The position numbers and the translations under genes are program-made. 64,000 bases of DNA from Acidimicrobiales bacterium. Lineage in GTDB: Bacteria > Actinomycetota > Acidimicrobiia > Acidimicrobiales > Palsa-688. A model generated the notes under the pieces. It did no database searches, had not been told where the DNA came from, and was given only the letters and a program-made list of their open reading frames with translations. The stretch covers positions 62,001 through 126,000 of the forward strand of contig DATLUM010000054.1 of assembly GCA_035533095.1 (NCBI GenBank), read 5' to 3'. Every line of letters begins with the position of its first letter. Positions within the stretch are counted from its first letter, which is position 1. Of this stretch, positions 32,720-41,362 are shown piece after piece.

Positions 32720-32959
32720 TAAGCCAACACGCTACCCGGGTCGTGCCAAGTGCAAAGGCACGAGAAAGGCTTTCTCAGGGGCGAAGAGCGTTTTATTCGG
32801 AGCTGTCTCAACTCTTGACTTAAGCCATAACCGCAAGGTGGGGATTGAGGTCTTCCGACCGGGGACGGCTCTCTTCTGCTCCCGGTCGGGGCCCCAGGCG
32901 AGAGACGTCTGCCGATTAGCTGTTGTAATAGTGAACACGCTGTGGCAAGATGTTGGCAC
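32720..32959. promoter_or_regulatory. Divergent control region of the element (repressor/Cro switch)
   Basis: 240 bases without a gene. AACACGCT occurs at 32726-32733, beside the Cro-like start, and again at 32934-32941, 19 bases before the repressor ATG; GTGCC-N9-GGCAC lies at about 32743. These are operator candidates. TTGTAATAGT at about 32922-32931 may hold the repressor -10. Confidence 0.5.
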
Positions 32960-33727
32960 ATGGCTGATCACGTCACGTTCGAGCAAGCGGTGGGAGCGAA
33001 CGTCTCCCGGCTGCGAATCGCCGCAGGGAAGACTCAGGGCCAGGTGGCCGACCACCTAGCGATGCGCGGGCTTAGCTGGCGGCGCAGCACCGTCGCTCAG
33101 GTCGAGACGGCGCGTCGGCAGATAGGGCTCGCCGAGGCTCTCGCTTTGGCGGATGTACTCGACGTCCCGCTTGTGGAACTCCTGCGAACGCAAACGCCGG
33201 TCCGGGTCGATCTCGGGCAGTGGCACCCGAAGTTCCTCGTGGCGGCGCTAGAGGGAACCACCGGCGACCTTCTCGCAATCGAGTCCTACACATCCCCCAG
33301 CCGCGAGAAGATGTACTCGCAGATTCACGTCGTCCTCGGTGCGCTGAACTCCGCGGATCAGCGACACGCCGACCGCTGGCCAGGACGGTACCGCGAGCGA
33401 GACCTCGGGGCTGCGACCCCCTTTGAGTATGCGACCGCTCGGCGCATCGAATCCCAGGTTCGGCTCGGGGTCCGTGCCCCGGACGTGGTGGCCGCCGCCG
33501 ACACGCTGTGGAGGCACTCACTCACCGAAGAGCGCGACCGACGGGTAAAGCGCCGCGCGAACGCGAAGGCATCCCCGCGGACCCTTCAAGCCGTTCGCGG
33601 GCTTGTCATGCGTGAACTCGACAAAGAACTCGAAGCCGCCATCGAGGAAGCAGCCAACCGTGCGGCCGTCGAGCCGGCACCGAAACCCAAGCGAGGGGCG
33701 CAACGCCCCGGAAAGGGCAACCGATGA
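32960..33727 (+). CDS. XRE-family repressor of the element
   Basis: 255 residues. N-terminal HTH (VSRLRIAAGKTQGQVADHLA ... RSTVAQVETARRQIG) and a helical C-terminal region with a basic tail rich in Lys and Pro. No LexA-like Ser-Lys autoprotease motif is seen, so induction may need an antirepressor, as in satellites. Divergent from the Cro-like gene; its stop overlaps the integrase start, so repressor and integrase are one lysogeny operon. Confidence 0.82.
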   Translation: MADHVTFEQAVGANVSRLRIAAGKTQGQVADHLAMRGLSWRRSTVAQVETARRQIGLAEALALADVLDVPLVELLRTQTPVRVDLGQWHPKFLVAALEGTTGDLLAIESYTSPSREKMYSQIHVVLGALNSADQRHADRWPGRYRERDLGAATPFEYATARRIESQVRLGVRAPDVVAAADTLWRHSLTEERDRRVKRRANAKASPRTLQAVRGLVMRELDKELEAAIEEAANRAAVEPAPKPKRGAQRPGKGNR

Positions 33728-35007
33728 AGGGAAGCACTCGCAAACGTGGCAGCACGTGGACGGCGTATTGGTTCACGACCGACCCGGCGACGGGGGAGCG
33801 CAAGCAGCACACCCGGGGTGGCTTCCGGACGCAGAAGCTCGCCCAGGGCCACCTGAACGGGATCCTGGAGAAGGTCGAGACCGGGGCGTGGAAGCCCGAT
33901 CAGAAGCTCACCGTCGGGCAACTGCTGACCGAGCATTGGCTGCCGGCCATCAGGACCGAGGGACACCGACCCGCGACGGTCGAGCAGTACGAGTCCGTGG
34001 TCGAGCACTGGATCGTGCCGCACATCGGGGCCAAGGTCGTGTCCACCCTCACGCCGTCCGACGCGCAGGGCTACGTCGAGCGGATCCGGACCACCAAGAC
34101 CGCTTCGGGACGCAAGGGGCTGTCGGCCCGGAGTGCCCAACTGTCGGTCGGGATCCTCAAGGCCGCTACCGCGTGGGCCCTGACGGCCGGGCTTCTCGGA
34201 CGGGACCCTCTGTCCGGCGTGAAGCGCCCGAAGGTGACCCGCAAGCCCGTCTCTGCCTGGTCGACCGACGAGGCCCGCAGATTCCTCGCGGCGACCAAGG
34301 ACAGCCGCCACGCGTGGGCGTGGGCTCTTCTCCTGAGCCGTGGTCTGCGCCGGGGTGAGCTTTGCGGGCTGCGTTGGGACGCTGTCGACGTGGAGGGCGG
34401 CTCCATCCGGATCACCCGGACCAGGATCCTCATCGACGGCAAGGTCGCCGACTCGATCCCCAAGACGCTCTCGGGCCTCCGGTCGGTCCCGATCGACTCC
34501 TACCTCGTGGCACTCCTGAAAGCCCACAAGGCCCGCCAAGCGGCCGAGCAGCTCGCTGCCGGCGAGGCGTACGAGGATGAGGGCTGGCTGTTCGCCGACG
34601 AACTCGGCAAGCCCTACTACCCCTCCAGCCTGTCCGTATGGTTCGAGGAGGAGCGGGCCAAGGCGAAGCTCCCGAAGATCCCGCTCCACGGCACAAGGCA
34701 CACGGCCGCGAGCCTCATGCTCGCCGACCGAGTACCCGTCCGGGTCGTCTCCGAGATGCTGGGCCACTCGGACCCGAACATCACCTTGAGCGTCTACGCG
34801 CACGTGATCCCGGGGATGGCGGAGACGGCCGGGGCCAGCCTGTCCGCGTCGCTCCTCGGGGTCGATGTTGACAAAGCGTTGACAAGCCCCGAATCCGGGG
34901 ACCCTGCCGAGGGGGTCATAGTGCCTCTGACCAGGGCCGTTGTGGCTGGCGGGGGAGGACTCGAACCTCCAACATCCGGATCCAAAGTCCGGTGTTCTGC
35001 CAATTGA
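33724..35007 (+). CDS. int: Tyrosine integrase whose C-terminus is read through attR into tRNA-Gln
   Basis: 427 residues in the integrated state. N-terminal arm-binding domain (about 1-60), SAM-like core-binding domain (65-165) and catalytic domain with R210 (GLRRGEL), K248, H322 and R325 (HGTRHT), H348 (LGHSDPN) and the nucleophile Y358 (SVYAHV). The last residues GGGGLEPPTSGSKV are encoded by the att core, antisense to the tRNA; the final RCSAN and stop are host DNA. In the excised circle the frame would continue with the left-end sequence and end PPES. ATG overlaps the repressor stop. Confidence 0.95.
   Translation: MKGSTRKRGSTWTAYWFTTDPATGERKQHTRGGFRTQKLAQGHLNGILEKVETGAWKPDQKLTVGQLLTEHWLPAIRTEGHRPATVEQYESVVEHWIVPHIGAKVVSTLTPSDAQGYVERIRTTKTASGRKGLSARSAQLSVGILKAATAWALTAGLLGRDPLSGVKRPKVTRKPVSAWSTDEARRFLAATKDSRHAWAWALLLSRGLRRGELCGLRWDAVDVEGGSIRITRTRILIDGKVADSIPKTLSGLRSVPIDSYLVALLKAHKARQAAEQLAAGEAYEDEGWLFADELGKPYYPSSLSVWFEEERAKAKLPKIPLHGTRHTAASLMLADRVPVRVVSEMLGHSDPNITLSVYAHVIPGMAETAGASLSASLLGVDVDKALTSPESGDPAEGVIVPLTRAVVAGGGGLEPPTSGSKVRCSAN
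34867..34886. promoter_or_regulatory. Candidate integrase arm-type sites, right arm
   Basis: GTTGACAAA (34867) and GTTGACAAG (34878), 11 bases apart, inside the 3' end of int and 56 bases from the core. Matches the left-arm pair at 19717-19737. Confidence 0.5.
34942..34990. repeat. attR core (49 bp)
   Basis: Identical to attL. Covers the tRNA-Gln anticodon loop, T arm, acceptor 3' strand, encoded CCA and one further base, and simultaneously codes for the end of the integrase on the opposite strand. Confidence 0.92.
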
Positions 35008-35018
35008 ACTACCCGCCA
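34943..35018 (-). tRNA. tRNA-Gln (anticodon UUG)
   Basis: 76 bases with genomically encoded CCA. Acceptor TGGCGGG pairs with CCCGCCA; the anticodon loop is CTTTGGA with anticodon TTG; the T loop GGTTCGAGTCC is standard. Integration kept the gene whole because the att core restores its 3' half. Confidence 0.95.
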
Positions 35019-35100
35019 CCGCGGGCTAACAGCGTCGCACATATCGTCCTGGCGGGGCGCCTGGGGATCGGTCGGCGCGCACCCTGGGAACCTCCGCGCA

Positions 35101-35140
35101 AAAGCCCCCGTGCCGACCGGTGGATCGACACGGGGGCTTC
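35101..35140 (-). terminator. Intrinsic terminator after the 35.2 kb membrane-protein gene
   Basis: AAGCCCCCGTG (35102-35112) pairs perfectly with CACGGGGGCTT (35129-35139); on the minus strand the stem is followed by TTTT. It also insulates the tRNA gene. Confidence 0.85.
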
Positions 35141-35164
35141 TGAATCCCGCCCCTGGAGGTGGGA

Positions 35165-35752
35165 TCAGGCGGTCACTGGGCGGTTGGCCTTGACCCTCGC
35201 AGGGGGGAACTCTTCCTGCGGGCTGACCGTGCGCAGGTGCCAGAATCCAAGCCCCGACAGGATCAGCATCACACCCGCCAGGACGAACGATGCGATCGAG
35301 GCGATGAGGGCGATCTGGCCCATCATCCAGAACGCGTAGGCCTCGAGCAGCAGGCCTCTGAGGGTCGTGCCCTGGAACACGGTCTGCACCTCGGCTTTGA
35401 GGGTGGCGTTGTTCGGGTCGGCGCGAGAAGCGTCGCTCACCTTGGAGTACACGCCGCCGTATTGCATCTCGCTCAGGTGGACGCCGATGAAGTGGTCAGC
35501 GTAGGCCTTGGCCTGCGGACCGGTTGTCAGCTGCTGCCCTGCGTACTGGTTGAGGTAGGGCCCGATCCTCGGGCTGGCCAGTGCCGAGTTTCCCTTTGCC
35601 GGGAAGCTGATCTGCTGCTGTACCAGCTGGCTGTGCACGTTCGAGTCGGCGAAGTTGTGGCCCCACATCAGGAGGCTGCCGGCGACGAGGAGGACGATCG
35701 CAACGACGAGCCCTCCTGCCGTCAAGAGTGTGTCCAAAGCCTTGCGGCGCAT
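35165..35752 (-). CDS. Two-helix membrane protein of unknown function
   Basis: 195 residues: helix near residues 14-34 (GLVVAIVLLVAGSLLMWGHN), an external domain of about 105 residues with LVQQQISFPAKGNSALASP and NQYAGQQLTTGPQAKAYADH, then hydrophobic segments at 135-170. ATG at 35752 preceded by AAGGAG. The upstream sequence has two DevR-box-like elements, so it may belong to the dormancy-type regulon; mycobacterial hypoxia regulons also contain uncharacterised membrane proteins. Function not inferred. Confidence 0.72.
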   Translation of the reverse strand: MRRKALDTLLTAGGLVVAIVLLVAGSLLMWGHNFADSNVHSQLVQQQISFPAKGNSALASPRIGPYLNQYAGQQLTTGPQAKAYADHFIGVHLSEMQYGGVYSKVSDASRADPNNATLKAEVQTVFQGTTLRGLLLEAYAFWMMGQIALIASIASFVLAGVMLILSGLGFWHLRTVSPQEEFPPARVKANRPVTA

Positions 35753-35837
35753 TTGAGTGCTCCTTGCTCTCTCTCTGCTGGTCCGCCCCCTCGGGCGGTA
35801 CGAGAACAGTCTGAGGGCAAGGCCACCTTGCGCCATA

Positions 35838-35873
35838 GAGCACAAAGTCCTTCTCAGCAGGCGGAAAGTCCCC
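35838..35873 (-). promoter_or_regulatory. DevR-box-like pair upstream of the membrane-protein gene
   Basis: On the minus strand GGGGACTTTCCGC (35873-35861) and AAGGACTTTGTGCTC (35852-35838). Both resemble half or degenerate forms of the mycobacterial DosR site, whose published core is GGGACT-N4-AGTCCC. The pair lies 86-121 bases before the ATG. Confidence 0.45.
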
Positions 35874-35909
35874 TCGCAGAACGCCCATCGGCAAGGGCGG
35901 ACGGCCGGC

Positions 35910-36578
35910 TCAGGGTCGCCGGCGGCGCTCCTCGAGCCGTGCGGCGTAGGCGGCGGCCTCGGACCTGCGCGCCATGCCGAGCTTCGCGAGCAGGTGCGAC
36001 ACGTAGTTCTTCACGGTCTTCTCCGCGAGGAACATCACGTCGGCGATCTCGCGGTTGGTGCGACCCTCTGCGATCAAGTCGAGGATCTTGCGCTCCTGCG
36101 GAGACAGATCCTTTAGCGGGTCGTCCTCTTCGGGCGGGTTGCGGAGTCGGTCGAGGACCCTCGCGGTCACCGCGCTGTCGAGCAGGCTCTCGCCCCCGGC
36201 CACTCGCCTTATGGCGTCGATCAGATCGGTTCCCCGGATCTGTTTGAGGACGTAACCCGCGGCGCCGGCCATGATCGAGGCGAAGAGGGCCTCGTCATCC
36301 GCGAACGAGGTCAGCATGATGCAGGAAACCTCCGGGTGGGCTGAGCGGATCTCCCTGCACACCTCGACCCCCGAGATCCCCTCACCGAGCCGGACGTCCA
36401 GCACCGCCACGTCGGGCCTCGTCATCGGTATCTTCTCGAGCGCTTCCTCGCCGTTCGACGCTTCGCCGACGACGGTGACGTCGCCCTCGGTGTACAGCAT
36501 GTCCTTGATACCTCGACGGACCAGCTCATGGTCGTCGAGGAGGAAGACGCGTATCTGGGGGTTGTCGTTGGCGTCCAC
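35910..36578 (-). CDS. DevR/DosR-like response regulator
   Basis: 222 residues, NarL family. Receiver: DD at 15-16, phosphoacceptor D61 (VAVLDVRLGEG), T90, K112. C-terminal LuxR HTH LSPQERKILDLIAEGRTNREIADVMFLAEKTVKNYVSHLLAKLGMARRS closely resembles mycobacterial DevR, including the MFLAEKTVKNYVS core. Likely partner is the kinase at 37453-38943 on the same strand, separated by the opposite-strand Ric gene. A GGGACC-N3-GGCCC palindrome 33 bases upstream suggests autoregulation. Confidence 0.93.
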   Translation of the reverse strand: MDANDNPQIRVFLLDDHELVRRGIKDMLYTEGDVTVVGEASNGEEALEKIPMTRPDVAVLDVRLGEGISGVEVCREIRSAHPEVSCIMLTSFADDEALFASIMAGAAGYVLKQIRGTDLIDAIRRVAGGESLLDSAVTARVLDRLRNPPEEDDPLKDLSPQERKILDLIAEGRTNREIADVMFLAEKTVKNYVSHLLAKLGMARRSEAAAYAARLEERRRRP

Positions 36579-36610
36579 CCGACCAGGTATAGCGCAGTGT
36601 GGGCGCCATA

Positions 36611-36628
36611 AAGGGACCTTAGGCCCTT
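36611..36628. promoter_or_regulatory. DevR-box-like palindrome, devR/ric intergenic region
   Basis: AAGGGACCTTAGGCCCTT, near-perfect dyad of the form GGGACC-N3-GGCCC. Lies between the divergent DevR-like and Ric-like genes, 33 and 79 bases from their starts. Confidence 0.7.
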
Positions 36629-36706
36629 ACGGCGGCATTTGCGGAGACCCGACAATGAGCGGGCAGGACCCGCTGGACGGCTTGTGCGGGCCCGGGAGGA
36701 GCGAAA

Positions 36707-37435
36707 ATGAGCGTTGGCACGGATTCAAACCTGGGGGGAACGACCCTCGCTCACCTGATCGCGGGCCGCCCGGCCCTTGCGGCCGAGTTCGAGAGGCTCG
36801 GTCTCGACTTCTGTTGCCACGGTGACCGCACCCTTGCCGAGGCGTGCGAGGCAGCGGGAGTGCCGCTGGTCAAGGCGCTGGATACCGCGATGGCCGACGG
36901 TTCGTGGCAAGACGAGGCGTCCGTGGTCAACTGGCCGCAGCTGCGATTGGTGGACCTGATCGACCACATCGAAGACGTCCATCACCGGTACCTGCACATG
37001 GAGCTGCCGTGGTTGATCGCCTTGTCCTCGAAGGTGCTCTCGGTCCATGGTGAACGCCACCCGGAGCTCGAGCGTGTCGACGAGATCGTCTCGACCCTGC
37101 GGGAGGAGATCGTTCCCCACCTCGCCAAGGAGGAGCGGGTCCTGTTCCCGGCCATACGGGAACTGGCAGCCGGGCACACCGGTTTCGCGTTCGGCTCGGT
37201 GAGCGCCCCCATCGCGGTGATGATGAACGAGCACGAATCGGTGGGCGACCTCCTGCGCCAAGTCAGGGAGGTGACGTCGGGGTACGCGGTGCCGGCGGAT
37301 GGTTGCCAGAGCTACCGGCGGCTGTACGAGCGGCTGACTGCTCTGGAGTCGGACACCCACGTGCACGTTCTGAAGGAGCACTCCTTCCTGTTCCCGAGGG
37401 CGGTCGAGCTCGAAGCGGCGCTCGCCACGCGCTGA
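36707..37435 (+). CDS. Iron-sulfur cluster repair di-iron protein (Ric/ScdA/YtfE-like)
   Basis: 242 residues. N-terminal DUF542 domain with LAHLIAGRPALAAEFERLGL and the CC pair in DFCCHG, then a hemerythrin-like four-helix bundle whose His/Glu ligands appear in HIEDVHHRYLH, VPHLAKEERVLFPAI, MNEHESVGDLL and HVHVLKEHSFLFPRA. Family members repair clusters damaged by nitric oxide or oxidants. ATG with GGAGGAG seven bases upstream. Confidence 0.92.
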   Translation: MSVGTDSNLGGTTLAHLIAGRPALAAEFERLGLDFCCHGDRTLAEACEAAGVPLVKALDTAMADGSWQDEASVVNWPQLRLVDLIDHIEDVHHRYLHMELPWLIALSSKVLSVHGERHPELERVDEIVSTLREEIVPHLAKEERVLFPAIRELAAGHTGFAFGSVSAPIAVMMNEHESVGDLLRQVREVTSGYAVPADGCQSYRRLYERLTALESDTHVHVLKEHSFLFPRAVELEAALATR

Positions 37436-37452
37436 CCTACCCCCCAGCGGCC

Positions 37453-38943
37453 CTACCCCCCAGCGGCGGGGACCTTCCACTCCAGAACGGTCCCCCGCGG
37501 GCGCCGGGTCGACACCCGGAACTCCCCGCCGAGCTCTTCCGCCCTCGAACGCAGGTTGCCCAGCCCCTGGCCGGCCGTGCGCCCCTCGGGGAGCCCGCGG
37601 CCGTCGTCCGCCAGAGTCAGCTCGACGGTTCCGTCGTCGGCGCTGACGACGATGTCCACCGAGCTCGCCTGAGCGTGGCGCGCGACGTTCGACAGCCCCT
37701 CGCGGACAACGGCGATGACGTGGGCGACCAGATCGCCCGACAAGGCCCGATCGATGTCGCCCCGGAACGCCAACCTTGGCCGGAAGCCCAGCTGTTGCGC
37801 GCTCGACTCGGCCAGCTCCGAGAGTTCCCGGCGGACAACCCCGCCGGCACCGGCCGCGAGGGCAGGATCGTTGAGCTCGAAGATCGTCTGGCGGATCTCC
37901 CGGATCACCTGGTCGATGGCGTCCACCGCCTCGTCTATGCGGTCCGCCACCACAGCTTCCGCCAGGCGCCGCAAGCCCTGCAACGACATCCCGACTGCGA
38001 AGAGGCGCTGGATCACCGTGTCGTGAAGGTCTCGTGCAATCCGCTCGTGCTCCGAGACGAGCCTCAGCACCTCGAGCTCCTCCCTCGCCTGGCCGAGTGA
38101 GAGCACTATCGAGGCGGCGGACGCGAACACCTCGAGCGCCTGGACCTCCGCCGGCTCGAACGGGTCGTCGTCGCTGGCACGGCCCATGACCAGCACCCCC
38201 TCCACGGCCTCGTTGGCGAGCATCGGGAGGTACATCCCGGGGCCCAGGCCCAGTAGCCGCCCCGCGGGGAGGACCGCGGGGTCTGCGGACATGTCCTTGA
38301 CCCAGAGGGGCTCTCCTCCGGCCATGGCGCGTGCGGCCAGGCTTTCGGTCGCGGAGAGCGTCGATCCGACCAGATGTTCCGCCCCCCCGCCGTCGGCCGC
38401 CGCGACGACCAGCCCTTTGCGTGCGCTCGGGATGACCACCCACGACCCTGCCGCGCCGACCAGGTTGCGCGCCCTGCGGGCGATCAGCCCCAGCGTGTCC
38501 GACGTCGGCTCGCCCGCCAGCAGGTGCTGGCTGATCTCGTTCACGTAGCGCAGCACATCCTCGCCCCGCCGGCGCTCCGTCGCGTCCCGGATGAACGCCC
38601 CGACAAGGTTCGTGCCATCCAGCTCGATCGGAGCCAGGCTCACGTCCACCGGAAATGTCGACCCGTCCCGCCGCCGGCCGTACAGGGCGAGCCCTGTGCC
38701 CATCGATCGTGCTGAGGGGTGAGCGTGGTAACGAGAACGGTGGGACTCGTGGATCCCCCGCAGATCTCGGGGGACCAGCACCTCCACCGGTTCCCCGACG
38801 AGATCCCCCGGCGGCCAACCGAAGAGCCGCTCGATCGGCGCGCTGGCGGCCTGGATCCTGCCCTCTGCATCCACCACGATCACCGCGTCGGGGGACGCCT
38901 GGAGCAGCGCTTCGAACAGCTCAGCCCGCTGCATATTCATCAT
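37453..38943 (-). CDS. DevS-like sensor histidine kinase (PAS-GAF-HisKA_3-HATPase)
   Basis: 496 residues, cytoplasmic. PAS domain at about 1-125 ([38 protein letters not shown]), one GAF domain at about 150-290, the phosphoacceptor helix [16 protein letters not shown] at about 305, and the ATPase with [13 protein letters not shown] and ADDGRGLP. The dimerisation region matches mycobacterial DevS/DosT, but those use two GAF domains with haem in the first; here a PAS stands in that place. Probable partner of the DevR-like regulator. Confidence 0.92.
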   Translation of the reverse strand: MMNMQRAELFEALLQASPDAVIVVDAEGRIQAASAPIERLFGWPPGDLVGEPVEVLVPRDLRGIHESHRSRYHAHPSARSMGTGLALYGRRRDGSTFPVDVSLAPIELDGTNLVGAFIRDATERRRGEDVLRYVNEISQHLLAGEPTSDTLGLIARRARNLVGAAGSWVVIPSARKGLVVAAADGGGAEHLVGSTLSATESLAARAMAGGEPLWVKDMSADPAVLPAGRLLGLGPGMYLPMLANEAVEGVLVMGRASDDDPFEPAEVQALEVFASAASIVLSLGQAREELEVLRLVSEHERIARDLHDTVIQRLFAVGMSLQGLRRLAEAVVADRIDEAVDAIDQVIREIRQTIFELNDPALAAGAGGVVRRELSELAESSAQQLGFRPRLAFRGDIDRALSGDLVAHVIAVVREGLSNVARHAQASSVDIVVSADDGTVELTLADDGRGLPEGRTAGQGLGNLRSRAEELGGEFRVSTRRPRGTVLEWKVPAAGG

Positions 38944-38992
38944 TCTGACCTTAAATGCCCCGCTCGTAGGATTGTTCAGGTCAAATGGGGGC

Positions 38993-41350
38993 GTGAAGGC
39001 TGCACCACCGCTGACCGAGGAGGAGGTCTCGCTGATCGACGCCTGGTGGCGTGCGGCGAACTACCTGTCCGTCGGCCAGATCTACCTGCTCGACAACCCG
39101 CTTCTCGGGGAGGAGTTGAAGCCCGAGCACATCAAACCCCGCCTGCTCGGCCACTGGGGCACCACCCCCGGCCTGAACTTCTGCTACGCCCACCTGAACC
39201 GGGTGATACGCAACCGGGACCTCGACATGATCTATGTGATGGGGCCCGGTCACGGGGGTCCGGCAGCGGTGGCCAACGCCTATCTGGAAGGCACCTACTC
39301 GGAGGTCTATCCGGCCATCGGGCGCGACGAGCGGGGGCTCAAGGCCTTGTTCCGGCAGTTCTCGTTTCCGGGAGGCATTCCCTCCCACGTCGCCCCCGAG
39401 ACGCCGGGTTCCATCCACGAGGGAGGCGAGCTCGGGTACGCCCTTTCGCACGCCTTCGGCGCGGCGTTCGACAACCCCGACCTGGTCGTCGCCTGCATCA
39501 TCGGCGATGGCGAAGCCGAGACGGGTCCGCTCGCCACGGGTTGGCACGGGAACAAGTTCCTCAACCCTGTCACAGACGGGGCGGTCCTGCCCATCCTGCA
39601 CCTGAACGGATACAAGATCGCCAACCCGACGGTCCTCGCCCGCATCGAGCCCGACGAGCTGACCCAGCTTCTCCGCGGGTACGGGTACTCCGTGCACTGG
39701 GTGGCGGGCGACGAGCCTGCCGAGATGCACCAGTTGATGGCGGCCACCCTCGACAGGGTGATGGACGACATCGGCGCCATCCAGCACGCAGCGCGCGTCG
39801 ACGGTGCGAAGGGGCGCCCCGCCTGGCCGATGATCGTGCTGCGAACGCCGAAGGGTTGGACCGGACCGAAGGAGGTCGACGGGCTGCCGACCGAAGGGAG
39901 CTGGCGCTCCCACCAGGTGCCAATCGCAGAGGTGCGGACGAATCGTGAGCACCTTCGGATGCTGCGCGACTGGCTCAGCAGCTACAGGCCGGAGGAGCTC
40001 TTCGACGGGCAGGGCCGGCTCGCCGGCCGGGTCGCCGCCCTGGCGCCGGTGGGCTATAGGCGGATGAGCGCGAACCCCCACGCAAACGGTGGTTCGCTCC
40101 TGCGGGATCTGGTGCTCCCTGACTTCAGGGACTACGCGGTGGACGTCCCGCAGCCCGGGACGAAGTTCTCCGAGGCGACGCGGGTCCTCGGTACCTATCT
40201 GCGTGGCGTCATCAGAGAGAACCCCACCGACTTCCGTCTCTTCGGTCCCGACGAGACCGTTTCCAACCGCCTCGAGGCGGTGTTCGATGCCACGGAACGC
40301 CAGTGGGAAGCTCAGCTGCTGCCCACCGACGAGCACCTTGCACCACAGGGCCGTGTGATCGAGGTTCTCTCCGAGCACCAGTGCCAGGGCTGGTTGGAGG
40401 GATACCTGCTAACCGGCCGGCACGGGTTGTTCAACTGCTACGAGGCGTTCATCCACATCGTCGACTCCATGTTCAACCAGCACGCGAAGTGGCTGAAGAC
40501 GACCCGGTTGATCCCGTGGCGCCAACCGCTGGCGTCGCTCAACTACCTGCTTTCGTCCCACGTGTGGCGCCAGGACCACAATGGTTTCTCGCACCAGGAC
40601 CCCGGGTTCATCGACCACGTGGTCAACAAGAAGGCCGAGATAATCCGGGTCTACCTCCCCCCGGACGCCAACTGCCTGCTTTCGGTGGCAGACCAGTGCC
40701 TGCGAAGCCGGCAGGTCGTCAACGTGATCGTCGCCGGCAAGCAGCCGGCTCTCGACTACCTGCCGATCGAGGACGCGGTCCTGCACTGCACGCGGGGTCT
40801 CGGCATCTGGGAGTGGGCGTCCAACGACGCGGGCGATCCGGAGGTGGTCCTCGCCTGCTGCGGCGACATCCCGACCCTCGAGACCCTCGCGGCTGCGTCC
40901 ATCCTCCGTGAAGAGCTGCCCGATCTGCGGGTGCGCGTGGTCAACGTCGTCGATCTGATGCGGCTCGAGCCTCCCAGCGAACACCCCCATGGGTTGCCTG
41001 ACACCGAATTCGACGGTCTGTTCACCGAGGACCAGCCGGTGATCTTCGCCTACCACGGCTATCCGTGGCTCATCCATCGCCTCACATATCGCCGCACCAA
41101 CCACGACAACATCCATGTCCGTGGGTACAAGGAGGAGGGCACCACCACCACCCCGTTCGACATGGTGATGCTCAACGACCTCGACCGGTACCACCTGGTG
41201 ATGGACGTCATCGACCGGGTGCCGCGCCTTCGACGGCGCGCAGCCGCGCTGCGGCAGAGGATGGTCGACGCCCGCGTTCGGGCTCGCGCGTACACCCGAG
41301 CTCGGGGCGAGGATGCTCCGGAGGTCTCGGGCTGGACCTGGCCCCACTGA
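38993..41350 (+). CDS. xfp: Phosphoketolase (xylulose-5-phosphate/fructose-6-phosphate)
   Basis: 785 residues, full length for the family. Diagnostic blocks: [68 protein letters not shown] (thiamine-diphosphate binding), [20 protein letters not shown]. It splits sugar phosphates with phosphate into acetyl phosphate, which acetate kinase, 12 bases downstream, turns into acetate plus ATP. GTG at 38993 is favoured over an in-frame TTG at 38972. A weak half-site (GACCTTAAAT) lies upstream. Confidence 0.95.
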   Translation: MKAAPPLTEEEVSLIDAWWRAANYLSVGQIYLLDNPLLGEELKPEHIKPRLLGHWGTTPGLNFCYAHLNRVIRNRDLDMIYVMGPGHGGPAAVANAYLEGTYSEVYPAIGRDERGLKALFRQFSFPGGIPSHVAPETPGSIHEGGELGYALSHAFGAAFDNPDLVVACIIGDGEAETGPLATGWHGNKFLNPVTDGAVLPILHLNGYKIANPTVLARIEPDELTQLLRGYGYSVHWVAGDEPAEMHQLMAATLDRVMDDIGAIQHAARVDGAKGRPAWPMIVLRTPKGWTGPKEVDGLPTEGSWRSHQVPIAEVRTNREHLRMLRDWLSSYRPEELFDGQGRLAGRVAALAPVGYRRMSANPHANGGSLLRDLVLPDFRDYAVDVPQPGTKFSEATRVLGTYLRGVIRENPTDFRLFGPDETVSNRLEAVFDATERQWEAQLLPTDEHLAPQGRVIEVLSEHQCQGWLEGYLLTGRHGLFNCYEAFIHIVDSMFNQHAKWLKTTRLIPWRQPLASLNYLLSSHVWRQDHNGFSHQDPGFIDHVVNKKAEIIRVYLPPDANCLLSVADQCLRSRQVVNVIVAGKQPALDYLPIEDAVLHCTRGLGIWEWASNDAGDPEVVLACCGDIPTLETLAAASILREELPDLRVRVVNVVDLMRLEPPSEHPHGLPDTEFDGLFTEDQPVIFAYHGYPWLIHRLTYRRTNHDNIHVRGYKEEGTTTTPFDMVMLNDLDRYHLVMDVIDRVPRLRRRAAALRQRMVDARVRARAYTRARGEDAPEVSGWTWPH

Positions 41351-41362
41351 CCCGGAGCTTTC

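Larger units (their letters stand above)
19553..34990. mobile_element. Integrated phage-satellite-like element in tRNA-Gln
   Basis: 15.4 kb bounded by identical 49-bp att sites, the right one being the 3' part of a complete tRNA-Gln. Contents: tyrosine integrase and XRE repressor on the plus strand at the right end; a minus-strand operon from a Cro-like gene through DnaB-N, AAA ATPase, SSB, TerS, TerL-ATPase, TerL-nuclease and a tail-like protein; a plus-strand set of five overlapping small genes; and small minus-strand genes near the left end. No portal, head protease, major capsid, tape measure, holin or endolysin is recognisable. Genes are intact and tightly overlapped. A satellite is the best reading; a defective prophage is the alternative. 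Confidence 0.85.

Noticed and set aside
35159-36247. Plus-strand 362-codon frame opposite the DevR-like gene
   Set aside because: Antisense shadow; no motif, and it crosses two good minus-strand genes.
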